Both the position numbers and the translations under genes were made by a program. From Campylobacteraceae bacterium (GTDB lineage Bacteria > Campylobacterota > Campylobacteria > Campylobacterales > Arcobacteraceae), in the NCBI GenBank assembly GCA_013215945.1, contig JABSOM010000002.1, forward strand, positions 186,001 through 250,000: a DNA stretch of 64,000 bases, written 5' to 3'. Positions 20,038 through 28,766 of the stretch are shown piece by piece. The notes below the pieces were generated by a model. The model did not search any database and had not been told where the DNA came from. It worked only from the letters and a program-made list of their open reading frames with translations. Positions within the stretch are counted from its first letter, which is position 1. Every line of letters starts with the position of its first letter.

Positions 20038-20075
20038 AGATATAATCGCGGAAATTAAAAGAATATTATAGGAGA
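20038..20075 (+). promoter_or_regulatory. dapD promoter -10 and ribosome site
   Basis: TATAAT at 20040-20045 lies about 40 nt before the dapD ATG, and TAGGAG (20069-20074) is the ribosome site. No convincing -35 is seen, as is usual for sigma-70 promoters in Campylobacterota. Confidence 0.5.
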
Positions 20076-20079
20076 AAAA

Positions 20080-21267
20080 ATGATTTATACACAAAAAGAA
20101 TTTAAAGAATTAGTTATAAGTATTAAAGCAGAGGCTTGGTATAAAGACCCAATTGGTTTTGGTATTACACGAATTGACAGAGGCCAACTAAATACTTCTA
20201 AAATCTTACAAGCAACGTACCCTGTGGTTAACTGGAACGAAAACCAAGGAAGTGCAGCTATATTTTTAAAAGCGCTTAAAGATTCAGGTATTGAAATAAA
20301 TACAAGTGAATCTGAATTGGTTTGTTCTTTAAGTGATAATTTTTTAACTTCTTGTATTGAAGCATTTAGACCCTTTATTCCTGATGCTAAAGGAGATGCT
20401 CACAAAAATGTACAAGTTATCTCTCAATTGGCTTCTTTACCTATAGATGCTGGTATGACACCTGATGATTATAAAGTGGTATTTATTTTTGAAGACGCTG
20501 CTGTTAAAAGTGTAGAAACTGCATACTTAAAATTATATGCATTATCAAGTGGAAAAGCACCTTTACGTTCATTAAACCTTGATGGTGTTTTTGGTCAATT
20601 ACACAATTGTGCATGGGTTGGAAATGAGCCTATTGAATTAGATTGGTTAAGAGAAAATGAAATTTCATTAAAATTAACAGGAAGATATCCAGAAATTTCT
20701 TTTGTTGATAAATTTCCAAGATTATTATCTCATGTAATTTTAGCAGATAATACAAGAATCCTAGAAACTTCAAAAGTTAGATTTGGAGCACAAGTTGCAC
20801 CAGGAACAACTGTAATGCCAGGAGCTTCTTATATTAACTTTAATGCAGGAACTCTTGGTTCTGTTATGGTTGAGGGAAGAATTTCTTCTTCTGCTATTGT
20901 TGGAGCTGGTTCTGATGTTGGAGGAGGAGCTTCTATTTTAGGTGTTCTTTCAGGAACAGATGGTATTCCTGTTTCAATTGGTGAAAATACACTACTTGGA
21001 GCTAATTCTTGTACAGGTACAGCTATTGGTGATTCTTGTATCTTAGATGCAGGTATTACAATCTTACCAGGTACTAAAATTACTTTAAGTGCAAAAGCAG
21101 TAACTGCAATTGCAGAAATTAATCCTGGTAAAGAGATTAAAGAAGTAATGAAAGGAATGGACTTTTTAGGTGTTAATGGAGTACATTTCAGAGTTAATTC
21201 AAGTACAGGGCAAACTATTGCTATGAGATCTACAAGAGAAGTTAAACTAAACGCAGACCTACACTAA
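20080..21267 (+). CDS. dapD: 2,3,4,5-tetrahydropyridine-2,6-dicarboxylate N-succinyltransferase
   Basis: 395 aa, the long form of DapD. It transfers succinyl from succinyl-CoA to tetrahydrodipicolinate in the lysine/meso-diaminopimelate pathway. The left-handed beta-helix hexapeptide region (about 225-345) reads as turns such as GAQVAPGTTVMPGASYINF, with the conserved FNAGTLG and GGGASILGVLSGT. Ends in a typical short tail. It is the last clearly core gene before the integron region. Confidence 0.95.
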   Translation: MIYTQKEFKELVISIKAEAWYKDPIGFGITRIDRGQLNTSKILQATYPVVNWNENQGSAAIFLKALKDSGIEINTSESELVCSLSDNFLTSCIEAFRPFIPDAKGDAHKNVQVISQLASLPIDAGMTPDDYKVVFIFEDAAVKSVETAYLKLYALSSGKAPLRSLNLDGVFGQLHNCAWVGNEPIELDWLRENEISLKLTGRYPEISFVDKFPRLLSHVILADNTRILETSKVRFGAQVAPGTTVMPGASYINFNAGTLGSVMVEGRISSSAIVGAGSDVGGGASILGVLSGTDGIPVSIGENTLLGANSCTGTAIGDSCILDAGITILPGTKITLSAKAVTAIAEINPGKEIKEVMKGMDFLGVNGVHFRVNSSTGQTIAMRSTREVKLNADLH

Positions 21268-21465
21268 AAAAAAGGTGGAGTAAAGCATCATCTTTGTGCT
21301 TTACTCTGCGTTGGATAGAAAAATAAAATGATTCGTCTTTATTTTATGCCCTATGGCATAAAGTAAAAACTCTTGTACTACGTGTACGCTCCGCTTTAAT
21401 TTAAATCTCCGCCTTGATTAAAACAAAAAGCTAATACTTTCCTCCACTTTTTACTAATAATTTAT
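21268..21465. other. Spacer between dapD and the integron remnants, with two hairpins
   Basis: No gene seen. A 10 bp stem GAGTAAAGCA / TGCTTTACTC (21278-21287 and 21297-21306) is followed on the plus strand by TGCG. On the minus strand it is followed by a run of T (complement of 21267-21274), so it better fits a terminator for leftward transcripts, the direction of intI. A second hairpin, TTTATGCC-CTAT-GGCATAAA, lies at 21343-21362. Confidence 0.5.
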
Positions 21466-21569
21466 GATTTGATAATTTTAATTTTTCTATACATTTTCTG
21501 TTAAATACTATAGTGCTTGAATCTGATTTTATCTCTAACAATATCTAATAATTTCCTTTTACTTTCCAT
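21466..21569 (-). pseudogene. Remnant 1 of integron integrase 5' end
   Basis: The minus strand from the ATG at 21567-21569 reads KRKLLDIVRDKIRFKHYSI, then a stop, then QKMYRKIKIIK. It aligns with the better copy at 23.3 kb (KKLLDILRDTIRMKHYSYRT then EQVYVGWIKR) and with the LLDQVRxRIRxxHYSxRTE opening of IntI proteins. AAGGAT is the ribosome site. Only about 35 codons remain, with an in-frame stop after HYSI. It is a decayed intI start, not a functional gene. Confidence 0.75.
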
Positions 21570-21811
21570 AATTTATCCTTTTATAAAAGGACATAATGCC
21601 CTTTTAACACTGTATTCAACAATTAACAGACACTTAGAGTATATATCCCTTTAAAAGGACATATTCTATATAGTGATTTTAGAATAAATAAGTAAAAATA
21701 TTACTAACTGTAATGTTTGTGTTATTAAAAGGACATAAATTGTGTCTATTAATAATGAAAATTAATGCTAATGTTGATATAGTGTTCCGTGAATAAATAG
21801 TTATATCCCTT
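21570..21811. promoter_or_regulatory. Presumed Pint/attI-like segment 1 with AAAAGGACATA repeats
   Basis: Segment between the leftward intI remnant and the first cassette. The 11-mer AAAAGGACATA occurs three times (21585-21595, 21653-21663, 21727-21737). The first is part of a perfect 16 bp palindrome TCCTTTTATAAAAGGA (21576-21591). AATAAATAGTTATAT (21792-21806) resembles the attC core GTTATAT and the equivalent AATAAATAGTTGTAT at 23575-23589, so the crossover point may be at 21800. Assignment as attI rests on position and this core only. Confidence 0.45.
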
Positions 21812-21903
21812 TTAGAAAAGGTATCAGCAAAAAAAGTAATTTTAAAGAATGTTTGTAAACTATTTTTAAATTTTATTTAATTAAATAAAAAAATGGAGAG
21901 ATA

Positions 21904-22755
21904 ATGGAGTTAGATTTATTTATTGGTTTAGTTGGAGGGGCATTAATTAGTGCTATTATTGGTTATTTTTTTTATAAAAAGCAAAAGAAAGAAACAGAGG
22001 AAGATAATATAAAACAACTTTTAGCTATTAGAAAGGATAACGAAAAACAACTTTTAGAAATTAAAAAGGATAATCAAAGAAAAACTATTCTTGTTAAGAC
22101 AGAGTTTGAGTCAATAAAGAAACAAGTTTCTAATATCGACTTAACTAATTTATCAGAAAATCAAAGAAATGAGATAATCAGTATAAGGTCTGATGTAAGT
22201 AAATGGGTTGAAGACTTAAATAATGATTTAGGAAAAATAGAAAGTAGAGTTAACAAAAAGATTTCAAAAAAAAATGAAGAGGTTGGATATTTATCCGATT
22301 TTTTACGTCAATTTATTATTGATTTATTAGACTTTGTAAATCATATTATTATAGGTATTGATAATTCAGAAAATAATTGTTTTTGGAAAAAGCCTAAACT
22401 TCCTGCTAACTTATTTAATTCAAATATAGATGAATGTATAACATTTAATAATTTAGAAATATTGAAAATAGAAATAGGACAACATTCTATTTTCAAAGAT
22501 ACTATTGAATGTAAATTTACAATACCTAAAAAAGAAGATTCTTATAATGAAAATTATTTAGCAATAAATTTTGATAAAATAAATGACAAAATTTATATTT
22601 CTTTAGTAAGTAGTGGTTCTCTTGATTATATTGATAATGCAAGAGATATATCTGAAGATATTATTAATAAAAAAATGAAGGAAGTTTTCGAACATATAGT
22701 TATTTCAAATAATAAGGACATGATACAAAATTATTTAGAATATAACAAGTCCTAG
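21904..22755 (+). CDS. Cassette 1: membrane-anchored coiled-coil protein, unknown
   Basis: 283 aa. One N-terminal transmembrane helix (LFIGLVGGALISAIIGYFFY), then a charged coiled coil (about 25-120) and a mixed globular C-terminal domain. ATGGAGAG lies just before the ATG, as a cassette-borne ribosome site. The gene ends inside the attC site (its TAG overlaps 22741-22755), the normal geometry of a cassette. No family recognised. Stand-alone membrane-tethered coiled-coil proteins of this kind are frequent among uncharacterised cassette and defence genes, but that is only suggestive. Confidence 0.75.
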   Translation: MELDLFIGLVGGALISAIIGYFFYKKQKKETEEDNIKQLLAIRKDNEKQLLEIKKDNQRKTILVKTEFESIKKQVSNIDLTNLSENQRNEIISIRSDVSKWVEDLNNDLGKIESRVNKKISKKNEEVGYLSDFLRQFIIDLLDFVNHIIIGIDNSENNCFWKKPKLPANLFNSNIDECITFNNLEILKIEIGQHSIFKDTIECKFTIPKKEDSYNENYLAINFDKINDKIYISLVSSGSLDYIDNARDISEDIINKKMKEVFEHIVISNNKDMIQNYLEYNKS

Positions 22756-22793
22756 CAGTGAACGCAAAGCGTCGCTGAAGTCAAACGTTATCT
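22741..22793 (+). repeat. attC site A (integron recombination site)
   Basis: R'' TATAACA at 22741-22747 and R' with CGTTATC at 22786-22792 are inversely complementary. The inner stem CAGTG(A)ACGC / GCGTCGCTG leaves an unpaired A and a 3 nt loop. About 53 bp; the same family as sites B, C and F. Confidence 0.9.
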
Positions 22794-22848
22794 ATCTAAT
22801 GAAATTGTAGTTATGGATAATTGAAATTATAGTGCCACAAATAATATT

Positions 22849-22975
22849 AAAGGGGACAGGCAACTTTAAATATAGAACTTTTATATTTGCATTATATATT
22901 TCTTGTTGCAAGAAGTATCACTATTGAATTTAAAGTTACTTGCAAGCTATTAAATTAAAGTTGCCTGTCCCCTTT
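22849..22975. mobile_element. 127 bp inverted-repeat (MITE/REP-like) element cutting intI
   Basis: Perfect 21 bp inverted repeats at 22849-22869 and 22955-22975, beginning AAAGGGGACAGGCAAC and its complement, enclose about 85 bp of AT-rich DNA with no ORF. The right end falls inside the integrase pseudogene. A third copy of the 21-mer lies at 32813-32833, again at the break point of an intI remnant. The GGGGACAGGC core resembles repeats associated with REP-associated (RAYT, IS200-like) transposases, but no transposase gene is in the window. Confidence 0.75.
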
Positions 22976-23306
22976 ACTTCAATACTTAATACTACTGGAA
23001 TATGTTTTCTCTCTTTTGCTCTAAGAGCTTGAATGTTTTGATCTTTCAAGTCAATAGCTAAAATTTCTTTATATAAAAAGAGGATTGAATTAAAAGCTTA
23101 TTTTGAGTTGATGCACTTACTTTATTTTCAACAGCAAGAAACTTCAAGAATTGTTCGATTTCGATTTTTCCCATGTCTTTAGGATGTTTTTTATTATGAT
23201 ATAAAATGTATCTTTTAATCCATCCCACATATACCTGCTCAGTTCTATAACTATAATGTTTCATTCTGATTGTATCTCGTAAAATATCAAGTAGTTTTTT
23301 GGCCAT
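22976..23306 (-). pseudogene. intI: Integron integrase intI, frameshifted and truncated
   Basis: From ATG 23304-23306 (ribosome site AAAGGAGA) the minus strand encodes 82 codons of a tyrosine-recombinase core-binding domain typical of IntI: KKLLDILRDTIRMKHYSYRT, QVYVGWIKRYILYHNKKHP and KVSASTQN. A one-base loss at about 23100 shifts the frame; reading on in the other frame gives AFNSILFLYKEILAIDL and later ERKHIPVVLSIE, matching the normal IntI continuation. It then stops dead at the 127 bp inverted-repeat element. The catalytic R-H-R-Y domain is missing, so it is inactive. It faces away from the cassettes, as intI normally does. Confidence 0.9.
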
Positions 23307-23614
23307 AAAATCTCCTTTGTAAACTAACATTATGTTAGATTAGGCCAGAAACGAGTTGTTATTAGTACATAATGTATGATTTACCTACTAAAATAGGTCT
23401 TAATCTAACATTCAAATAATAGTACAAATGATAAATAATCTAAAATTATATGTCACATTGTAATGTTATCTATATTATCACCTTATTTATGAGCTTTCTA
23501 TAAAAGTAGAAACATACATTAAAAGTGTATGATAATAGTTATTATTAAGACTAATTCATATATTATGTATGACTAATAAATAGTTGTATTATTAATAAAT
23601 AAGGATTTATATTA
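23307..23614. promoter_or_regulatory. Pint/attI-like segment 2
   Basis: 308 bp without a gene between the intI start and the next cassette gene. Two blocks (about 23331-23395 and 23520-23590) are clearly similar, by eye around 70-75 percent, to 32876-32945 and 32970-33050 upstream of another cassette-like gene. The shared parts include GTTAGATTA, AGTACAT, ACCTACTAAA, ATAATAGTTATTATTAAG and ACTAATAA. GTTGTAT at 23583-23589 is a candidate attI core. A short inverted repeat ATGTTAGATTA / TAATCTAACAT lies at 23333-23343 and 23400-23410. Assigned from position and repeat homology. Confidence 0.6.
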
Positions 23615-25720
23615 ATGATTAAAGAGTGTAAAGCATCAAAGTATATTGAGAATTTAAATGAAATAAATAGTTTTTTTCAAGTAAAAAAGAAAATGGATAC
23701 AATCACTAATGTTGAAAGACTACTTAATTTAATTAAAACTTATTTTGAAACAGTTCTATATTATCAAAAATATTCAACTGGAAGGTGTACTGTAAAAATA
23801 AAAGGAATACTTTACACAACAAATATTAATGCTTATGATAACAATGGTAATCAAATTATACAAGATATTATTGATATTTCTGAAAATTTTATTACAGATA
23901 TTATAAAAGAGATAAAAAAAAGTATTACTATAGAATTCTTTGAACAGTTAGTTATATTATTAAATTCTATTTTAGTAAATGGCAGCATTTCAATTCAACA
24001 AAAAATATTTTTAATAAATAGCGAAAATTTATCTTTTCCAAATGAATGGGATAAATTAATTAGATTAATACCTGAAAAGTTAGCTCAAAAAAGTCTTCAG
24101 ATTAGAAAAGATTTAATAATTAAAGTTTTAAAGAATCCATTAGTATGTGTAAGTGAATTAAATTTAGATGATTTTATAATTTCATTAAATCAAGCATACA
24201 TATTTTACACAAGGTTTTCAATAAAAGTTCATATTTCTAATAATCACATAACGGATATATTTAAAACTTTAGAAGATGAAATGAAAAGTCTTGAGACAAT
24301 TAAAGATATTGAAAATGCTAATTTAAATCTAATTGTTAATTCTTTATTAAATGAGTTAATATTAAATAATAATCTTTTTCAATTTGAAACAAAAGTTGAA
24401 ATTGAATATATATTAGAAGAATATAAAGAATTTATTAATGAAGAACAATTGTCTTTTTTAGAAGAATCATTAAACTTCAATCCTGAAAATTTTACATTAG
24501 GAAATACAAGTATTGAGATAGCGGAACCAGATTTTAAAAGTCAAGATATACAACAAATAAAAACTTTGATTTCTTTTGTTGTATTAAAACAAAGTGATGA
24601 TAAATATATTTCACACGAAATTGAAAATAATATAAATGTAGAATTTATACGAATAGATAATCTATTCGATGACCCTATTTATTCTTTTCTGGATAGCACT
24701 AATTTAAATATAAACGGTATGCCATTAACTTTTTTATCTGATTCAATTGGTAATGTAGGGATGACAACTGTTGTTAACATAGTAGTACCAAATATCTATC
24801 ATCCTGATTTTGATATAATTAACAATGAAGTTGTTTATAAAGATTTTAAAAAAGAAGATGCAAAACATGGTGGTAAATATTATCCTCATAAAGATTATAT
24901 TATTGATATAATCTTCAATCTATTTGAAAAAAAACTCATTCCTTTTGAATTAGAAGAAAAAGATATAAATTCTAATTTAATATCTAATTATCTTGTTTCG
25001 TATATAACTCCAGAGAATAAGTTAATTCATCACAAACTTAATACTATAACAAACATTAATTCATATTTTCATATTAAAAAAAGATTTTTGACCAAAATTA
25101 ATGAGCTATATATGAAAGATGATTTTTTACCTATAAGAGATTTACTTTATAATGTTGAAATTATAAATAATAGAATTTTTTTGGATTTTTGTTATAAACT
25201 ACTAGAATTAACAATAAAAAAATCTATTGAATTATCTGGGTTATACAAATCTTTATGGACGAATAAAGAGGGGAATGAAGTTCCAGTGTCAGAACCTAAT
25301 GCACAAGCAGTTTTATTTAATCAAATAAAAGATATTGCAGAAATCAAAGGTATCCGTGTATCTAGAGAAACAATTGCTGCAGATGGAAGCTTAGATTTTC
25401 ATTTTCACTATACAAAAGATGATATTTCAATGAATGTATGTGTTGAACTTAAAAATGCGCATCATGGTTTACTTAATCATGGAATAAATACACAATTACC
25501 ATTATATATAAAAGATGTAGGTAAAAAAGAAGGAATATTTTTAGTTTTATGGTACAAGTGTGATAAGTTTTTGAAACCAATAAAGTATGAATCAGTAAAG
25601 GAACTAGAAGATAGTTTAGTTAAAGAGATTCCTCCAAGGTTAAAAATAAAAACACTAATTATTGATTGTACACCAAAAATAAGTCCTTCTAAAAAAGGTT
25701 CAGAAAATCGTATACAATAA
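23615..25720 (+). CDS. Cassette: large protein with C-terminal PD-(D/E)XK nuclease-like domain
   Basis: 701 aa. Residues 1-560 are predicted mostly helical with no recognised motif. Residues about 570-690 look like a restriction-endonuclease fold: an acidic helix entry (NAQAVLFNQIKDIAEI), then GSLDFHFHY and CVELKNAHHG (Asp...Glu-X-Lys), then a conserved-looking QLPLYI helix and strand GIFLVLWYKCD. This pattern is typical of PD-(D/E)XK nucleases of unknown specificity, many of them in defence systems. The ORF is flanked by attI-like DNA upstream and attC B downstream, so it is probably a first-cassette gene. Single gene, no methylase beside it. Nuclease fold inferred from motif only. Confidence 0.8.
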   Translation: MIKECKASKYIENLNEINSFFQVKKKMDTITNVERLLNLIKTYFETVLYYQKYSTGRCTVKIKGILYTTNINAYDNNGNQIIQDIIDISENFITDIIKEIKKSITIEFFEQLVILLNSILVNGSISIQQKIFLINSENLSFPNEWDKLIRLIPEKLAQKSLQIRKDLIIKVLKNPLVCVSELNLDDFIISLNQAYIFYTRFSIKVHISNNHITDIFKTLEDEMKSLETIKDIENANLNLIVNSLLNELILNNNLFQFETKVEIEYILEEYKEFINEEQLSFLEESLNFNPENFTLGNTSIEIAEPDFKSQDIQQIKTLISFVVLKQSDDKYISHEIENNINVEFIRIDNLFDDPIYSFLDSTNLNINGMPLTFLSDSIGNVGMTTVVNIVVPNIYHPDFDIINNEVVYKDFKKEDAKHGGKYYPHKDYIIDIIFNLFEKKLIPFELEEKDINSNLISNYLVSYITPENKLIHHKLNTITNINSYFHIKKRFLTKINELYMKDDFLPIRDLLYNVEIINNRIFLDFCYKLLELTIKKSIELSGLYKSLWTNKEGNEVPVSEPNAQAVLFNQIKDIAEIKGIRVSRETIAADGSLDFHFHYTKDDISMNVCVELKNAHHGLLNHGINTQLPLYIKDVGKKEGIFLVLWYKCDKFLKPIKYESVKELEDSLVKEIPPRLKIKTLIIDCTPKISPSKKGSENRIQ

Positions 25721-25734
25721 GTAATAATATTAGA

Positions 25735-25788
25735 ATACAACAAAACCTTGCAGCAAACGCAGAGCGTCGCTGAAGTAAAACGTTATAT
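25735..25788 (+). repeat. attC site B
   Basis: Left core ATACAAC, right core CGTTATATG (from 25781). Inner stem CAGC(AA)ACGC / GCGTCGCTG with AGA loop. Differs from sites C and F at only a few positions. Ends the cassette with the 701 aa ORF. Confidence 0.88.
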
Positions 25789-25805
25789 GAAAGGAGTCAT
25801 TAATA

Positions 25806-26879
25806 ATGTGCACTACATTTAAACTTCAGAACTCAGAAAAAATAACATTGGCTCAGGGTTACGATTTTTACTATGGGCATGGTTTAGTTATAGTCAATAA
25901 ACGAGGCATTAAAAAAGTAGCATTGTGCGATTCGCTAACCAAACAAAATCTTTATGATGACTCTCTAAAAACACCACGATGGATTTCTAAGTATGGAAGT
26001 ATCACTTTCAATCAGTTTGCTCGAGAAATTCCTACTTGTGGCATGAATGAAGCCGGACTGGCAATTGCATCGATGTGGCATGACACCGAAGATTATAATA
26101 AAAGCAAAGCTGATAATAGCATCACTGAGCTTCAATGGATTCAGTATCAATTAGATTGTTATACAACTGTTAATGAAGTTATTGATAACCTTTCTGAGCT
26201 GAGTGTTAAAGTTGAAATGTATCCTATGCATTACAATATATGCGATAGAAAAGGCAATAATGCTATTATTGAGTTCAAAAATGGTAAATTATACGCTTAT
26301 CATTCTTTTGAAAATTATGCTTGTAGTAATGCTGGTATAGAAGATTCAATAAAACACGCTCAAAAACACCAAGGGATAGACTCTAAGGATATTTCTATAG
26401 ATGAACCAATACTTGATAGAGCCTCAAAAGCATTTCATATGACTAAAGAATTCAATGATTCGAAAGACAGCAAAGATGCAATAAGTAATTCATTCAATAT
26501 ATTGGATGCTGTTAGTCTCCAAGTAGGATTTAAGGCATTATTTAAATGGATTGGAAAAAGGATTCCACCAAGCCAAACATTTTGGCAAATAGTTTTTGAC
26601 TTGAGTGAGTCAAAAATACATTTCAAGACTAAGGGAAATAGAAGAATAAGGTCGATAAATATTTCCGAGTTTGATTATTCTAATAAATCAGATGTAAAAG
26701 TATTGGATATAGAAGGTGATTTTGAATCAGATATAACAAAGATGTTCCATAGCTACAAAAGGTCTGATAACGATAGAATTGTTAAGAAAACCTTTAAGCC
26801 TATGAAGGATGAAGTTCCAGAGTCAGAACAAGAAGAACTTATCGATTTTCCCGAGTTTTTAAAACCGGTGAGTATATAA
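25806..26879 (+). CDS. Cassette: linear amide C-N hydrolase (choloylglycine hydrolase/penicillin V acylase family)
   Basis: 357 aa Ntn-hydrolase. Translation begins Met-Cys-Thr-Thr-Phe: removal of Met exposes Cys2 as the nucleophile, as in bile-salt hydrolase, penicillin V acylase and N-acyl-homoserine-lactone acylases of this family. Further marks are TCGMNEAGLAIASMWHDT near residue 80 and the QWIQYQLDCYTTVNEVIDNL helix. No signal peptide, so cytoplasmic. The C-terminal extension (about 290-357) is lysine/aspartate-rich and not recognised. Own ribosome site AAAGGAG; attC sites B and C flank it, making it a one-gene cassette. Substrate unknown. Confidence 0.85.
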   Translation: MCTTFKLQNSEKITLAQGYDFYYGHGLVIVNKRGIKKVALCDSLTKQNLYDDSLKTPRWISKYGSITFNQFAREIPTCGMNEAGLAIASMWHDTEDYNKSKADNSITELQWIQYQLDCYTTVNEVIDNLSELSVKVEMYPMHYNICDRKGNNAIIEFKNGKLYAYHSFENYACSNAGIEDSIKHAQKHQGIDSKDISIDEPILDRASKAFHMTKEFNDSKDSKDAISNSFNILDAVSLQVGFKALFKWIGKRIPPSQTFWQIVFDLSESKIHFKTKGNRRIRSINISEFDYSNKSDVKVLDIEGDFESDITKMFHSYKRSDNDRIVKKTFKPMKDEVPESEQEELIDFPEFLKPVSI

Positions 26880-26889
26880 TAAATATTCA

Positions 26890-26942
26890 TATAACAAGAT
26901 CTTGCAGCGAATGCAGAGCGTCGCTGAAGTCAAACGTTATAT
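26890..26942 (+). repeat. attC site C
   Basis: TATAACA (26890-26896) and CGTTAT (26935-26940) cores; inner stem CAGCG(A)ATGC / GCGTCGCTG around an AGA loop. Same short family as A, B and F. Separates the acylase cassette from the 585 aa cassette. Confidence 0.9.
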
Positions 26943-27001
26943 GTAAAGTTGTCAGAATCTAAAATCAACATTTAACCTAAGTATTTACAAAGGAATAAAT
27001 A

Positions 27002-28759
27002 ATGCCAGAAAAGAATGAAGTAAGGAAGTTAATTGAAAATGCTTTTGAGTCTGAACTTAACAAAATAACTGATAGATTAATTAAAACTAGTGACCCGTTA
27101 TTATATTTATCTGAAGCCGTTGAATCAGCTTATAGGTCAGGTAATTTTTCTTTAGGTGAAGAATTACGTTGCGGAAATGAAATTATTTCTGAAAGGCTAT
27201 TAAAAAATATTGGATTAAATACTAATTCTGAAAAAACAGATATTGAAAATCTTTTACCAGACTTATTCCTTGGAGCACACTATTGGTCAGTTAGAGATAA
27301 AGTTTATTATTCCTATGCAAATCATGATTCAATAAAATGGAAAAAAACTGATAATAATATTTGTATCGAATTAAATGATAAATCAATATTTCGGCAACTT
27401 GTTTCAGAAAGGCAGACATTTAGACTCAATTCAATTTCGTCAAAAAACAAAAAAAATACTTTTTCTAATGCTACTGATTTATTAAAGGATACTATAGCCT
27501 TTGATTTTTCAGACCAAAATGTCATCGATGCTACAGAATCCATCGAATCAGAAATTGAATGGAAAATGAGCTATTACTTCTCGTATATTCCTGAAGATAG
27601 TTCAATAGAAATTAGAGGGTATTTGTACTCTGAATTTATTAGTGTTTACAAAGTTATAATATTTTATGCCCTATTTGAAAGACATTACTCAATGGCTAAT
27701 AGTATATCAAGTGTTATTACTTACACAGAAGAAGAGATAGCCAATGCAATTCAACAGAAGACCCCTGAGATATCGATTAAAAAGATAAATAAAATAATTT
27801 CAGATATATCATTATCATCTCGTTCAACGCTAATATTCTTAAAAAAAGAGTCTAAATATTACTTATCATCATTTTCTTTCACATTAATTGATATTATTAG
27901 TAACTTTTTACGATTACATGCTCAAAGTGAACCAGATAATTTCTCATCTAATATTGCACACATCATCGGTAAGGGATTGGTTTTAAAACTAAAACAGTCT
28001 TTTGAACAACATGAAAATTACCGAGTGCTCTGTGATGTTAAATTAAACAAATTCGACTTAAAATTACCCGATATCGATATATTGGCAATATCTTATGAAC
28101 CTTCGCTAGGGTTCCATTTATTTATAGGAGAGGTGAAAAATAACTTACCAGCCGTATGGGCTAAAGATTATCTCAAGGCATCTTCCAAAAATGGTTATAT
28201 TACAAAAGCTATTTCACAGGTAGATATAATAGATGAGTTTTTAAGTACTGAACAGGGTGAGAGATATTTAGTAGATTTAATAAGGATTAACTTCAAAGAG
28301 TTGAATCTAAAAAGCCTTTTTCCTCATGGTTTTTGTGTCATTAAAGATAAATTAATCATAACATCACAAAGCATTGGCATGTTCTTTCCGGAAGTGAATA
28401 TACCAATTATAGATGGAGGTACTTTATGCCATATTATTGATGCAAGTGATGGTGATACTAACTATATACAGTTTCACATAGATAAACATGATGAAATTAT
28501 AGATGAATGCACAGAAGAATGTCGAGAGGAAATGTATATCGGGGATTACAACCTCCAATATGATGCTGTGAAAATAAACAAATTTTTTGAGCTGACAGAA
28601 CATTCCTATATTTCAAATGGGACATTCGAGAAACTTGAACAAGAGTCTTTAGCATCTGGTTACACAATGGCTGGTTCTTTACGGCACAAAGGGGATACAA
28701 ATTTTCACACAGATCAATTTCATGGCGAATTTAAACTCATAGACGTAAAGTACTACTAA
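27002..28759 (+). CDS. Cassette: protein with PD-(D/E)XK nuclease-like motif, unknown
   Basis: 585 aa soluble protein. A likely restriction-endonuclease-like core lies at about 350-400: LPDIDILAIS (Asp), then FHLFIGEVKNNLPAVWAKDY (Glu-X-Lys), with preceding strand YRVLCDVKLNKF. The N-terminal 340 residues are helical and unrecognised. Unrelated by eye to the 701 aa cassette protein apart from the motif. Own ribosome site AAAGGA; flanked by attC C and the long attC D. Base use resembles its neighbours. May act alone as a nuclease, possibly in defence; this is inference from motif and context. Confidence 0.78.
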   Translation: MPEKNEVRKLIENAFESELNKITDRLIKTSDPLLYLSEAVESAYRSGNFSLGEELRCGNEIISERLLKNIGLNTNSEKTDIENLLPDLFLGAHYWSVRDKVYYSYANHDSIKWKKTDNNICIELNDKSIFRQLVSERQTFRLNSISSKNKKNTFSNATDLLKDTIAFDFSDQNVIDATESIESEIEWKMSYYFSYIPEDSSIEIRGYLYSEFISVYKVIIFYALFERHYSMANSISSVITYTEEEIANAIQQKTPEISIKKINKIISDISLSSRSTLIFLKKESKYYLSSFSFTLIDIISNFLRLHAQSEPDNFSSNIAHIIGKGLVLKLKQSFEQHENYRVLCDVKLNKFDLKLPDIDILAISYEPSLGFHLFIGEVKNNLPAVWAKDYLKASSKNGYITKAISQVDIIDEFLSTEQGERYLVDLIRINFKELNLKSLFPHGFCVIKDKLIITSQSIGMFFPEVNIPIIDGGTLCHIIDASDGDTNYIQFHIDKHDEIIDECTEECREEMYIGDYNLQYDAVKINKFFELTEHSYISNGTFEKLEQESLASGYTMAGSLRHKGDTNFHTDQFHGEFKLIDVKYY

Positions 28760-28766
28760 TATTACA

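Noticed and set aside
21278-21306. Hairpin after dapD as the dapD terminator
   Set aside because: The plus-strand 3' flank is TGCG with no T-run; the T-run lies on the other side, so it fits leftward transcription better.
22794-22848. Missing catalytic half of intI on the far side of the 127 bp element
   Set aside because: The minus-strand frames give only short stretches before stops and no R-H-R-Y recombinase motif; the resemblance to GTII of IntI is too short.
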